Source of the DNA: CAVWDI01 sp046259385
GTDB taxonomy: Bacteria > Chloroflexota > Anaerolineae > Anaerolineales > UBA4823
Direction: 5' to 3'
Assembly: GCA_046259385.1 (NCBI GenBank)
Contig: JBJYWI010000083.1
Span: forward strand, 1 to 64,000
DNA: 64,000 nt
The notes beneath the pieces were generated by a model. It saw only the letters and a program-made list of their open reading frames with translations. It did no database searches and was not told where the DNA came from. Positions 9,767 through 18,673 of the stretch are shown one piece after another. A program made the translations under genes and the position numbers. How positions within the stretch are numbered: position 1 is the stretch's first letter; each line of letters starts with the position of its first letter.

Positions 9767-12463
9767 TCAAACACTCTTTTCAATTTTCCGTATATCCACC
9801 TGGACCGGTTTGTAGCCAGGCATCCCAAAGCTGCGCGGGATCAGGGCAACCCTCTCAGGCAATTCTTCAGAAATTTGAACTTTAACAATAACTTTATTAT
9901 CTGAAGAAAAAGATGCGTTAGAACTGGTGCTGGTTGAATCAAACGAAATTTGTACCATTCCGCCTGCCTCTACTCTAATACGCTCCGCATCAATGGCGCT
10001 GATGACTACGAAAGGCTCTCCAATACGTTCCAAGATAAGTTTTGAATGTATCAGGGTTTGTCCACGGTCATACAACCGGTTTACCGGGAAAGCAATCTGT
10101 CCTAGTCTGGGAATATGGATAAATTCAACCGAGGAACCAGATAGTTGCAGACTGCTCTTCTCCTCCGTCTCAGCCAGTGGAAGCTGTGCCCCTAACCCCT
10201 GGTTATTCTCGTAACCGGTACCACCGTAATAAAGATCTTCCCTGCCGATGATCGGCCATTGTTCGGAAGTCTCTGACAGAAGGTTATAGGATAATCCTGA
10301 AAAAACAGGCACAGTTCTGGCGATCTCATCGAAGACAATGGATGCGCTTCCGAAAGGAAGTGATAATTCTCCCCCGATTTTCTGAGCTATTAAGGCTGGA
10401 ATTGCATAGTCTGCCAGCGGGCCGCTCAGCACCATTTCACCAGCGGTAAGTAAAGATGTCTTTATAACTCCCTGGCTTTCGACCTTTGGAATGGGTTTGG
10501 CGATATCTGGTATTACAGGATAAAAGCGCTGTACCCTTCTATCTCCAGATGTAAAACTTCCTTCTCGCTCAATCCATGACAGGGCAGGCAGTACAACATC
10601 AGCCAGTCGGGCGGACTGGCTAAGGTAGAGGTCCTGGACAACAATAAAGGCATCTCCGCCAAATCCCGTCAGTCCCAGGTAAGCCGGATCGTCGCCGGCG
10701 GGATCCGCGGCGGCGATGTAAACCGCCTGGGCATTTTCGATTTTTTCGTGGATATTTGAGTGGGTTCTCAAACCGAGCTCCCAGGCGCCCTGGTCGTTTG
10801 CTCTGGGCCAGACGCCAATCAATCCATTATTAACTCGACCGGCATGATCGGTTGAGACCAGCAGATTCGCGCATGCCTGGGCAAGAGCTTGAGACTGTTC
10901 CACTCCAGCGCCATCGCTCCCAAACAGAACCAGGGCATTCCCCGCTTGTGAAAAAACTTTCGCCGCATTTAAAAACGCTGGGTCTTGTGCCAGGGATTGG
11001 ACCGATTCGGGCAAGCCAAGCGGTTTTGTCGAAAGTGTGTTCAGCAATGCAAGTACCGCAGCTGTCTCCATACCGTATGGGTAGTGCAGGGTGAATGATG
11101 CAACCCGGTCAATCTTTGTTGAGCGTGCATTCAACGAAATGACTTTTACCCCACGTTCAGCAGCTTGCTTGACCCTCAGCCACCAGATTGGGGCTTCCTC
11201 CTCCAGATCGCAGGCTACCACAAGAACGGCATCATCTGGTCCGAGATCGGTCAAGTTGGAACCAGGAGGAAGACCATACCTGCTGGTAAATTCGCCTCCA
11301 GCCATGTGCGAGTACTGGACCGTCTCGCCTCCCAACCCAACTGTGAGTTTGTTGAGGTTGAACAAGTCTTCATTTGACAAGCGCCCGCCGAGGATAGTCA
11401 GCAAGTTTTCACCTGCTTGTTTGAATCGGTCAGCGATTATTGTAAGTGCCTCATCCCAGCTTACCGGGACTAGCTCGCCGGCGTGGTTCGAATCAGCGTT
11501 TTTTCGTACAAGCGGCTCGGTTAATCGTGCAGGGTTGTTTTTATCGCCTTCACTTTTACCGGCGTAATGGTGTCCGAAGCGGCCTTTGTCGCAGATCCAG
11601 ATCTCGTTCACACTTTCGTTCTGGCGGGGCATAACCCGTTTGACGATCCATTCTCCCCCCGCAGCGGCTTCTCGCCGGATATTCATCGTCAGGTTGCAGC
11701 CGACAGGGCAATGGCTGCAAATAGTTGCTGCGGGTTTTAATTCCCATGGCCTGGCGCCAAAACGAAAATCAGCCGTTGTGAGCGCTCCGACAGGGCAAAT
11801 GTCGGTTGTATTGCCTGAGAAATACGAATCAAAACCTGGTTCTGACAGGGTAATAATTTCGAGCGATCTACCGCGGTTGTAGAAGTCAATCACCGGGTCA
11901 TCGGCAATCTCATGCTGGAAACGCACACAGCGCCCGCATTGAATACATCTTTCTCGATCAAGGTAAATTAATTCACCCAGGGGGACATGCTTGGCAAGGT
12001 GCATTTTTTCGTTGTAAATAAAGCGGCTTTCCCCGGCGCCAAATTTAATTGTCAGGTTCTGAAGCGGGCATTCACCGCCCTTGTCGCAGATCGGGCAATC
12101 CAGCGGGTGTGAAGTGAGCAGAAATTCGATGATATCATCCCGGGCTGCTTTAGCCTTTTCGCCCATCCCGTTTATAACCATTCCCTCTGTAACCCGGGTA
12201 GTACATGCGGTCTCAAGTTTTGGGCCGAATTGAATTTTCGGGCTACCGTCCTCTTCGAGAACAAGTTCCCCGGAGGTACGATCGATAAGAGGTCGTCCAA
12301 TTTCAACCAGACACATCCGGCACATGCCTACCGGTTCCATCTTGGGGTGATAACAGAAAACAGGAATGTCGATGCCGACTTTTTTCGCTGCGTCAACAAC
12401 CAGTGTCCCGGCTGGCACACTCACCTGGACACCATCGATTGTCAATGTCACCAATTTAGCCAT
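9767..12463 (-). CDS. nuoG: NADH-quinone oxidoreductase subunit G (Fe-S / molybdopterin-fold)
   Basis: An 898-residue subunit of the NADH-input module. In order: a [2Fe-2S] ferredoxin domain (CYHPKMEPVGMCRMC, later CTTRV), a His-Cys3 [4Fe-4S] site (HPLDCPICDKGGECPLQN), a two-cluster ferredoxin-like site (CIQCGRCVRF ... DICPVGAL), then a molybdopterin-oxidoreductase-like domain. The extra motif CSHCPVGC with a later WICDKGRFG fits the cluster N7 ligands found only in some bacteria. The last 100 residues form a MopB-type C-terminal domain (SFDSTS, LPRSFGMPGY-like end). The start ATG at 12463 gives the usual MAKLVTLTIDG beginning. It lies 32 bp after nuoF. Confidence 0.95.
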   Translation of the reverse strand: MAKLVTLTIDGVQVSVPAGTLVVDAAKKVGIDIPVFCYHPKMEPVGMCRMCLVEIGRPLIDRTSGELVLEEDGSPKIQFGPKLETACTTRVTEGMVINGMGEKAKAARDDIIEFLLTSHPLDCPICDKGGECPLQNLTIKFGAGESRFIYNEKMHLAKHVPLGELIYLDRERCIQCGRCVRFQHEIADDPVIDFYNRGRSLEIITLSEPGFDSYFSGNTTDICPVGALTTADFRFGARPWELKPAATICSHCPVGCNLTMNIRREAAAGGEWIVKRVMPRQNESVNEIWICDKGRFGHHYAGKSEGDKNNPARLTEPLVRKNADSNHAGELVPVSWDEALTIIADRFKQAGENLLTILGGRLSNEDLFNLNKLTVGLGGETVQYSHMAGGEFTSRYGLPPGSNLTDLGPDDAVLVVACDLEEEAPIWWLRVKQAAERGVKVISLNARSTKIDRVASFTLHYPYGMETAAVLALLNTLSTKPLGLPESVQSLAQDPAFLNAAKVFSQAGNALVLFGSDGAGVEQSQALAQACANLLVSTDHAGRVNNGLIGVWPRANDQGAWELGLRTHSNIHEKIENAQAVYIAAADPAGDDPAYLGLTGFGGDAFIVVQDLYLSQSARLADVVLPALSWIEREGSFTSGDRRVQRFYPVIPDIAKPIPKVESQGVIKTSLLTAGEMVLSGPLADYAIPALIAQKIGGELSLPFGSASIVFDEIARTVPVFSGLSYNLLSETSEQWPIIGREDLYYGGTGYENNQGLGAQLPLAETEEKSSLQLSGSSVEFIHIPRLGQIAFPVNRLYDRGQTLIHSKLILERIGEPFVVISAIDAERIRVEAGGMVQISFDSTSTSSNASFSSDNKVIVKVQISEELPERVALIPRSFGMPGYKPVQVDIRKIEKSV

Positions 12464-12495
12464 TCATTGCTCCAATACCTGACACGTTCCATTTA

Positions 12496-13782
12496 TCAGG
12501 TTGATTTCGTTCCGTTGGTTGCGGCTTGAAAATCGGGACTGAAATGATTAATGCCGCTCAGCACTGATTCCACCGCAAATTCTCCAAGGGCACACAGGCA
12601 CTTTCCCTGTATCTGGCTTGCGACTTCGTGCAGTAAATCCACATCTTGAAAGGTGGCATTACCGGAGACAATTCTTTCAGAGATTTTTGTCATCCAGTAT
12701 GTCCCCTCCCGGCAGGGTGTACATTTTCCGCAAGATTCATGCTTGAAGAAGTGGTTTGTCTTATTTATCAACCAGGGGATATCGACCGTGTCGTCAATAA
12801 TGATTACTGAGGCAGAGCCAAGCTGGGCACCCAGGCTGGGAACGCTCTCGTAGTCCATGGGGGTATCCAAAGCGCGGTCGTCAGCCGGGATCAAAGCAGA
12901 GCTTGCTCCGGCTGCCATAATCGCTTTTATGGAACCTCCGTCAGGAATTCCACCCCCGTGCTCGAATATTAGCTCCCGGAATGTAGTGCCGAGGGGCAGT
13001 TCATAATTTCCAGGACGGTTTACCCGACCAGAAAGGGAGAAGATCTTCGGTCCGGGGCTCATTTTGGTACCAATGCCTCGGTACCAATCCGCCCCGTGTT
13101 CGATTATGAGGGGAACATTCGCCAGGGTTTCGACGTTATTTATTACAGTGGGTTTGCCGAACAAGCCAAATGAAGGCGGAAAGGGCGGTCTCAAACGAGG
13201 TTGGCCCAATTTTCCTTCCATCGATTCAAGCAGAGCGGTTTCTTCACCGCAAATATATGCCCCGGCTCCCAAATGGGTGTATATATTCAGTGAAAAACCG
13301 GTTTTGAACAGGTTCTCCCCAAGCAAGCTTGCCATTTTAAGCGCTTCAATCTGGCGGTCCAGGTTTTCTGCAATCTTCCAGAACTCTCCGCGCAGGTAAA
13401 TATAGGATGTGTTCGCCTGAATTGCATAGGCGCAGATTGCGAGTCCTTCAAGGAACTGGAATGGATTGCCCTCCATAATCTCCCGGTCTTTGAACGTCCC
13501 AGGTTCTGATTCGTCCGCGTTTGCTACCACATAATGCGGCCAGGCATTATTGTCGATGAAAGACCATTTCAAACCGGTTGGGAAACCCGCTCCACCCCGA
13601 CCTCGCAGGCCGGAGGCTTTCACAATTTCAGTTACCTCTTCAGGCTGCATGGAAGTAACTACATTTTCGAATGCGCGGTATCCACCTTTCTGGCGGTAGA
13701 TCTCTAAGTTATCTAAATCGGGATGGTCACGATGGCGCAGAAGGATATGCTTAAAACCAGCGCCAGCTGATTCATTATTCAT
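12496..13782 (-). CDS. nuoF: NADH-quinone oxidoreductase subunit F (NADH/FMN site)
   Basis: The 428-residue flavoprotein that oxidises NADH. The NADH-binding GRGGAGFPTGLKWS motif (about residue 60), the FMN-binding NADESEPGTFKDREIM stretch (about residue 90) and the N3 [4Fe-4S] motif ESCGKCTPCREGT (about residue 348), with a later Cys (GKCLCALGEFA), are all intact. Its start codon overlaps the last 8 bases of nuoE, which suggests translational coupling of the E-F pair. Confidence 0.97.
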   Translation of the reverse strand: MNNESAGAGFKHILLRHRDHPDLDNLEIYRQKGGYRAFENVVTSMQPEEVTEIVKASGLRGRGGAGFPTGLKWSFIDNNAWPHYVVANADESEPGTFKDREIMEGNPFQFLEGLAICAYAIQANTSYIYLRGEFWKIAENLDRQIEALKMASLLGENLFKTGFSLNIYTHLGAGAYICGEETALLESMEGKLGQPRLRPPFPPSFGLFGKPTVINNVETLANVPLIIEHGADWYRGIGTKMSPGPKIFSLSGRVNRPGNYELPLGTTFRELIFEHGGGIPDGGSIKAIMAAGASSALIPADDRALDTPMDYESVPSLGAQLGSASVIIIDDTVDIPWLINKTNHFFKHESCGKCTPCREGTYWMTKISERIVSGNATFQDVDLLHEVASQIQGKCLCALGEFAVESVLSGINHFSPDFQAATNGTKST

Positions 13783-14305
13783 GATCCTGCCTCCGTTTCA
13801 ATCCACCCTTGTGAGCTATCTGTGCCCGCAAACCTTCAATTAATGAAAGCGCGTTTTCGACAGTCTGGTTTTCGTGGTATTCCAGCCCCTCAGCGGATTG
13901 TAGCTGGAACATTGGAGCCCGGTCGCATGCCGCCAGACACATCACCGGTTCCACAGTAAAAAGGCCATCCGGGGTTGTTTGGCCGGGCTCAATACCCAAT
14001 CTCTCACACAATTGTTCCATGAACTTGTCCGCTCCCCGTAGTGCGCAGGGCAAATCCGTGCAGACTTGGATGTAAAATTTGCCACCTTTTTTGTCATGGA
14101 AAAGTGTATAAAACCCCACCACCGAGGCGACATCTGTAGTTGAAATCCCCAGTATGCTGGCGACTTCATCCATAGATTTGCGGTCGATAAACATTTGATC
14201 ACGCTGTACCAGATACAATAAAGGCATTACAGCTGCCCGGCGTTCTTCCGGCGGGTATTTCGCTAGAATTTGACTTACTTCCTGCGCATATTTTTCAACC
14301 AGCAT
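13775..14305 (-). CDS. nuoE: NADH-quinone oxidoreductase subunit E ([2Fe-2S] thioredoxin-like)
   Basis: A 176-residue thioredoxin-fold subunit. The [2Fe-2S] cluster N1a ligands are seen as VCTDLPCALRG (C-x4-C) and VMCLAACDRAP (C-x3-C). The N-terminal helical region includes the family motif GISTTDVASVVGFYTLF. It works with NuoF next to the flavin. The gene overlaps nuoF by 8 bp and follows nuoD by 20 bp. Confidence 0.96.
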   Translation of the reverse strand: MLVEKYAQEVSQILAKYPPEERRAAVMPLLYLVQRDQMFIDRKSMDEVASILGISTTDVASVVGFYTLFHDKKGGKFYIQVCTDLPCALRGADKFMEQLCERLGIEPGQTTPDGLFTVEPVMCLAACDRAPMFQLQSAEGLEYHENQTVENALSLIEGLRAQIAHKGGLKRRQDHE

Positions 14306-14325
14306 AATTCCTCAACATAGTTTAA

Positions 14326-15570
14326 TTACCTGTCGACGTCCCCAAGGACAATATCGACAGTTCCAATCAGGAGAACCAGATCAGCGACGAGATGATTCCT
14401 GGCAAGGAGAGGCAAAACCTGCAGGTTTGTGAAAGATGGGGTGCGCCAGTGCACCCGATAGGGTTTCGGGCCTCCATCACTCTCCAGATAAACGCCCAGT
14501 TCGCCGCGCGGCGATTCGGTCGATACGAATACCGATCCCTTTGGAACGTTGTAACCTTCGGTCCAGAGTTTGAAGTGGTGGATTAACGCCTCCATGCTTA
14601 TGCCAAGCTCAGAGCGCGGGGGAGGGACGTATTTTCGATTATTGCTGCGAACTGGTCCAAACGGCAGATGATCAAGGGCCTGTTCGATGATGCGGGTTGC
14701 CTGGCGCATCTCTTCTATGCGGACAATATATCTTGCAAAGGTGTCGCCCTCGCTGCGGACAGGGACGTCAAATTCATACTGCTCGTAACCGGAATATGGT
14801 TTGGATTTTCGCAGGTCGTGATCTATACCCGATGCCCGCAGCATAGGACCTGTTACACCCCAGGCGAGAGCATCTTCGGGGGTGAGCACCCCCATATTGA
14901 CTGTTCTGTCAAGAAACACGGGATTATTCGTCAAAAGGGCTTCGTATTCATCAACGCGAGACGGGAAAATTTTGATAAATTTGCGCACAGCCTCTTCAAA
15001 TTCCACCGGTACATCCCGCCAGAGACCTCCGGGCCGGATAAACGTGGTCATCATGCGCTGACCGGAGCACATCTCAAAAATATCCAGTATCATCTCGCGC
15101 TCACGGAAGCAGTACATCCAGACAGAGGTGGCGTTCACATCCAAACCGGTTGTCGCCAGGAAAATCAGGTGGGAAGCAATCCTTTGCAGTTCCGCCATGA
15201 TCACCCGGATCGCTTGGGCGCGTTCGGGGACATCGAGTCCGGTTAGTTTTTCAATCGCCATGCAGTATGTTAGATTGTTTCCCAGATTGTTGAGGTAATC
15301 CAACCGGTCGGTCATCGTGATGGATTTTTCGTAGGTTTTGGCTTCCATGTTCTTCTCGATCCCTGTGTGCAGGAAGCCAACATCCGGAATACAGTTGATT
15401 ACCTCTTCGCCATCAAGCTCGAGGAGCAGCCTGAGGACACCGTGTGTGCTGGGATGCTGAGGTCCCATGTTCAGCAGTACAGTCTCACCCCGGATGGCGC
15501 GATCGGTCACCAGGTGTTTTATTTCATCCATGGATGATTCTGTCAGTATGAACTGCGTTTGTTCAGTCAT
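14326..15570 (-). CDS. nuoD: NADH-quinone oxidoreductase subunit D
   Basis: The 49-kDa-type subunit, related to the large subunit of NiFe hydrogenases, 414 residues. NMGPQHPSTHGVLRLLLELDGE is the quinone-site loop. GFLHTGIEKNME, MTDRLDYLNN and the C-terminal LVLLIGTVDIVLGDVDR end are all typical. It forms the quinone pocket with NuoB. An N-terminal extension of about 25 residues comes before the conserved part. It starts 32 bp after nuoC and is separate from it (no nuoCD fusion). Confidence 0.97.
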   Translation of the reverse strand: MTEQTQFILTESSMDEIKHLVTDRAIRGETVLLNMGPQHPSTHGVLRLLLELDGEEVINCIPDVGFLHTGIEKNMEAKTYEKSITMTDRLDYLNNLGNNLTYCMAIEKLTGLDVPERAQAIRVIMAELQRIASHLIFLATTGLDVNATSVWMYCFREREMILDIFEMCSGQRMMTTFIRPGGLWRDVPVEFEEAVRKFIKIFPSRVDEYEALLTNNPVFLDRTVNMGVLTPEDALAWGVTGPMLRASGIDHDLRKSKPYSGYEQYEFDVPVRSEGDTFARYIVRIEEMRQATRIIEQALDHLPFGPVRSNNRKYVPPPRSELGISMEALIHHFKLWTEGYNVPKGSVFVSTESPRGELGVYLESDGGPKPYRVHWRTPSFTNLQVLPLLARNHLVADLVLLIGTVDIVLGDVDR

Positions 15571-15602
15571 ATCGATTTTTTCTTTTAATAAATTAAGTGC
15601 TA

Positions 15603-16115
15603 TTATTCCTCGGCATAAGGTTTGCGCAGGTCGATTTCTTCAAAATTGAAAGAGTACTGCACCTCTTCATAACCGAGCGGGTAATCTTTCCGGAGCGGGT
15701 GTCCTTCCCAATCGTGTGGTAAAACAATCCTGCGCAGGTCAGAATGACCTTCGGCTTGAATGCCAAACATATCCCAGAGTTCCCGCTCAAACCAATTTGC
15801 ATTTTTGTATACTTCTTCGATGGTTGGCAGTTTGGGAAAATTGCCATCCAGAGACACACGCAATCCGATTATCAGGTTGTGTTTAAGTGAGCGAAACCTG
15901 TATATCACATGGAAGCGTGGGGTCTGTTCTGGCCAATAGTCAACTGCAGTCTGTTCGGTTAGGATTTCAAAATTGTGTTCGTCTCTTAGAGCTAGACAAA
16001 CTTTGACTATCTGTTCTGGTTTGATTGTTAGACTCAACTCGTCTTTAAAGACCTGCTTGTCCGCAGCAAAGCGCTGGATAAGGTTTTCAGCAACAGTTTC
16101 AAGTTTTTCATCCAT
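15603..16115 (-). CDS. nuoC: NADH-quinone oxidoreductase subunit C
   Basis: The 30-kDa-type peripheral subunit, 170 residues. The family signature ANWFERELWDMFGIQAEGHSDLRRIV, followed by LPHDWEGHPLRKDYPLG, is present near residues 107-150. It is structural and helps shape the connection between NuoD and NuoI. The gene is 7 bp after nuoB. Confidence 0.97.
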   Translation of the reverse strand: MDEKLETVAENLIQRFAADKQVFKDELSLTIKPEQIVKVCLALRDEHNFEILTEQTAVDYWPEQTPRFHVIYRFRSLKHNLIIGLRVSLDGNFPKLPTIEEVYKNANWFERELWDMFGIQAEGHSDLRRIVLPHDWEGHPLRKDYPLGYEEVQYSFNFEEIDLRKPYAEE

Positions 16116-16122
16116 AACAGGT

Positions 16123-16605
16123 CTATGCCCAATCCTTTACTTTTTCTCCGTAAACTTTTTCATAAAGGGTTACAACACCGTGGATCAACGCTTCTGGTCG
16201 AGGCGGGCAACCGGCGACATATACATCGACAGGAACAATTTCATCCACCCCCTGGACTATTGCGTAATTATTGAAGATACCCCCACAGGATGCACAATCT
16301 CCCATTGAGATTACCCATTTTGGATCCGGCATCTGATCATACAGTCTGCGCAGGACGGGGCTCATTTTCCGGGTTACCCTACCGGCTACAATCATCAGAT
16401 CTGACTGGCGCGGGCTGGCGCGCATCAGTTCCATTCCAAAGCGGCTCATATCATAATTTGCAGCCTGGGCAGACATCATCTCGATAGCGCAGCATGCCAG
16501 TCCAAATAACATTGGCCACATCGCTCTGGTGCGTGACCAATTAACCGCTTTCTCCAGGGTTGTGGTCACCACTCCAAAATCCCCCAGTTTCTGTTCTACT
16601 CCCAT
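16123..16605 (-). CDS. nuoB: NADH-quinone oxidoreductase subunit B (cluster N2)
   Basis: A 160-residue iron-sulfur subunit that holds N2, the last cluster before quinone. The ligand set is visible: tandem cysteines in [11 protein letters not shown], then [15 protein letters not shown], then [13 protein letters not shown]. Length fits the family. Its start overlaps the end of nuoA by 10 bp, so the two are probably translated together. Confidence 0.97.
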   Translation of the reverse strand: MGVEQKLGDFGVVTTTLEKAVNWSRTRAMWPMLFGLACCAIEMMSAQAANYDMSRFGMELMRASPRQSDLMIVAGRVTRKMSPVLRRLYDQMPDPKWVISMGDCASCGGIFNNYAIVQGVDEIVPVDVYVAGCPPRPEALIHGVVTLYEKVYGEKVKDWA

Positions 16606-16952
16606 TCAAGCGCTCCTTTCTTCCACGCATACACATAACCTACCATTAAGATGACAATAAAGATCAGCATCTCGACCAAACCAAACAGACCGAGTTTTTT
16701 GTAAACTACTGCCCATGGAAAGAAGAAAACAACTTCAATATCAAAGAGGATAAATAACACCGCAATCAAATAGAAACGGACAGGAAGGCGGCGGGTTCCA
16801 GGCCCGATAGGACGCATGCCCGATTCATAGGGCATGGATTTTCTCTGGGTGGGTCTGCGGGGTCCAAAAAGATGACCGATTGCGATAACCAGCCCCGCCA
16901 GCCCGGTCGCCAAGACCAACAGTACGGCGATAGGAAGATATTCTTGCAGCAT
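16596..16952 (-). CDS. nuoA: NADH-quinone oxidoreductase subunit A
   Basis: A three-helix membrane subunit of 118 residues and the first gene of the nuo operon. The motif [27 protein letters not shown], followed by [15 protein letters not shown], is the conserved loop and helix that touch the quinone site in the NuoA family. It is preceded by about 227 bp without a gene, which separates it from the sigma factor gene on the same strand. Confidence 0.97.
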   Translation of the reverse strand: MLQEYLPIAVLLVLATGLAGLVIAIGHLFGPRRPTQRKSMPYESGMRPIGPGTRRLPVRFYLIAVLFILFDIEVVFFFPWAVVYKKLGLFGLVEMLIFIVILMVGYVYAWKKGALEWE

Positions 16953-17100
16953 AGTGGTCTCTTATGATCTCCTGGAGTTGTATATTTATCTGTTTTTTTG
17001 GGGTGAAATGCTGGCGTTCAAAAAAGTCCGGTTCAATTTATTCGCCGGATGGGACGCGCATTTCAGGTAAACAATAGCCAAGCAGTCTGCCTTAATAAAA

Positions 17101-17128
17101 TAATTATAAATGCTTAAACAAAAGTCAA
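17101..17128 (-). promoter_or_regulatory. Weak candidate promoter upstream of nuoA
   Basis: In the AT-rich stretch between rpoD and nuoA the minus strand has TTGACT (17128-17123) and, 16 bases on, TAATTA (17106-17101); a better TATAAT overlaps at 17108-17103 but with only 14 bases between. The start site would give a leader of about 140 bases. The spacing problem keeps confidence low; the operon may also be read from rpoD, as no terminator hairpin is seen between them. Confidence 0.3.
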
Positions 17129-17179
17129 AGTAGTTTATCATACGTGTTCAAAAGCGTCAAATTTCACAAACTTTTAACC

Positions 17180-18670
17180 TTACTTAAGGTAGTCGCGCAG
17201 CTGGCTGCTGCGGGTGGGGTGGCGGAGCTTGCGCAGGGCTTTGGCTTCAATCTGGCGGATGCGTTCACGGGTTACATTAAAATGCTGTCCTACTTCCTCC
17301 AGGGTATGGTCTCTTCCATCTAAAAGCCCGTAGCGCATTTCTAGAACCTGGCGCTCCCGCTCAGTAAGAACAGCCATGGCATCCTGGATCGATTCTCGAA
17401 GCATATCCCGGGCAGCAGCATCGATTGGTTCGACAGCGTCCTGGTCTTCAATAAAATCGCCTAACTGGCTGCTGTCCTCAAATCCGACCGGGCTCTCAAG
17501 GGACATCGGCTCTTCCATAGCGCGCATGATTCGATCAACCTTAGCGGTTGCTAGTTCCCAGCGCCGGCGAACGTCCTCATCTATGGGCATGGATTTTCCC
17601 AGAGACTCAAGGACAACCTGTCGATCCTCTGGATCCAGATATCCTGCCTCAAGTGCGATGTCTTCTCTAGTAGGTTCGCGCCCTAGCCGCTGGATCAATT
17701 CGCGCTGGACACGCAGCAAGCGGTTGATTGATTCAAAAACGTGAACCGGGATCCGGATTGTGCGGGCTTGGTCCGCAATCGAGCGGCTTATTGATTGGCG
17801 GATCCACCATGTTGCATAGGTGCTGAATTTATACCCGCGGGCAGGGTCGAATTTTGAGACCGCACGCAGAAGACCAATATTGCCTTCTTGAATCAGGTCA
17901 AGAAATGAAGTCCCTCTGCCGATATAGCGTTTTGCAACGCTGACAACCAGTCTGAGGTTAGCGCGGATTAGGGCTTGATAGGCTTCGTCACTGAGCTTGT
18001 AAATTTGGTCAATTTCAGATTGTAATTCAACATTTCCAGAGAGGTAGCTATTGAAAATTTTCAGATCTGGCAGGTCCCTTTCCATGGAGATAAAATCTTG
18101 AAGAGGTTGGACGATGCTGTCAGGGAGAGTGTATAGATAAAGGAATACAGTAAATGCATGCTGGGCAATGCCATCCCAGAGCAAATCACCACCCCACAGC
18201 CCATTATCCAGGTAACCTCGCAGGTAGGAGCGGCTGCTCAAATGCCAGTTACGGCGTAAATTCTGGCCTTCGTCCAGTATTTGACCCAGGTCAGGACATT
18301 CGTATCCAAGGCGGGTGGCATCCTCCACCAATCGCTTCCAGGATGTCGTCAACTCCTCGTAAAGTGCTGCATAAATTCCAGCCGTACCATCCTTGGATTT
18401 TCCTGGGGCAGTCGGTTGTCCGCGTGCCAGTGGGTGCTGGCGTTTCAGTGTATCAATCCGACGGGAGGCTTCGATCCTGGCTGCCAGCCAGAATTCCTGG
18501 TCTGAATCAAGAAGTTCGATACTTCCGATTTCCTTGAGGTAGAGCCTGACCGGATCTTCGCTGATCTCGGCAAGAAGAGTGGGATCGCTTAGGGAATCCT
18601 GGCTCTCGGAGTCGGTTCTTAGCTTATCAGGAGGTTCGTTTTTATCCTTATTGGATACAGGTGCAGGCAT
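17180..18670 (-). CDS. rpoD: Primary sigma factor of RNA polymerase (sigma-70 group 1)
   Basis: A 496-residue sigma factor. The N-terminal 30 residues are charged, then region 1.2 ([16 protein letters not shown]), a non-conserved insert (about 80-180), region 2 with [19 protein letters not shown] and the -10-reading helix [17 protein letters not shown], region 3 ([19 protein letters not shown]) and region 4.2 ([20 protein letters not shown]). The complete set marks a housekeeping sigma, able to read the TTGACA/TATAAT promoters listed elsewhere in this window. It starts 3 bp after the dnaG stop, so dnaG-rpoD is an operon, a classic pairing. Often called sigA in such bacteria. Confidence 0.95.
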   Translation of the reverse strand: MPAPVSNKDKNEPPDKLRTDSESQDSLSDPTLLAEISEDPVRLYLKEIGSIELLDSDQEFWLAARIEASRRIDTLKRQHPLARGQPTAPGKSKDGTAGIYAALYEELTTSWKRLVEDATRLGYECPDLGQILDEGQNLRRNWHLSSRSYLRGYLDNGLWGGDLLWDGIAQHAFTVFLYLYTLPDSIVQPLQDFISMERDLPDLKIFNSYLSGNVELQSEIDQIYKLSDEAYQALIRANLRLVVSVAKRYIGRGTSFLDLIQEGNIGLLRAVSKFDPARGYKFSTYATWWIRQSISRSIADQARTIRIPVHVFESINRLLRVQRELIQRLGREPTREDIALEAGYLDPEDRQVVLESLGKSMPIDEDVRRRWELATAKVDRIMRAMEEPMSLESPVGFEDSSQLGDFIEDQDAVEPIDAAARDMLRESIQDAMAVLTERERQVLEMRYGLLDGRDHTLEEVGQHFNVTRERIRQIEAKALRKLRHPTRSSQLRDYLK

Positions 18671-18673
18671 GGT

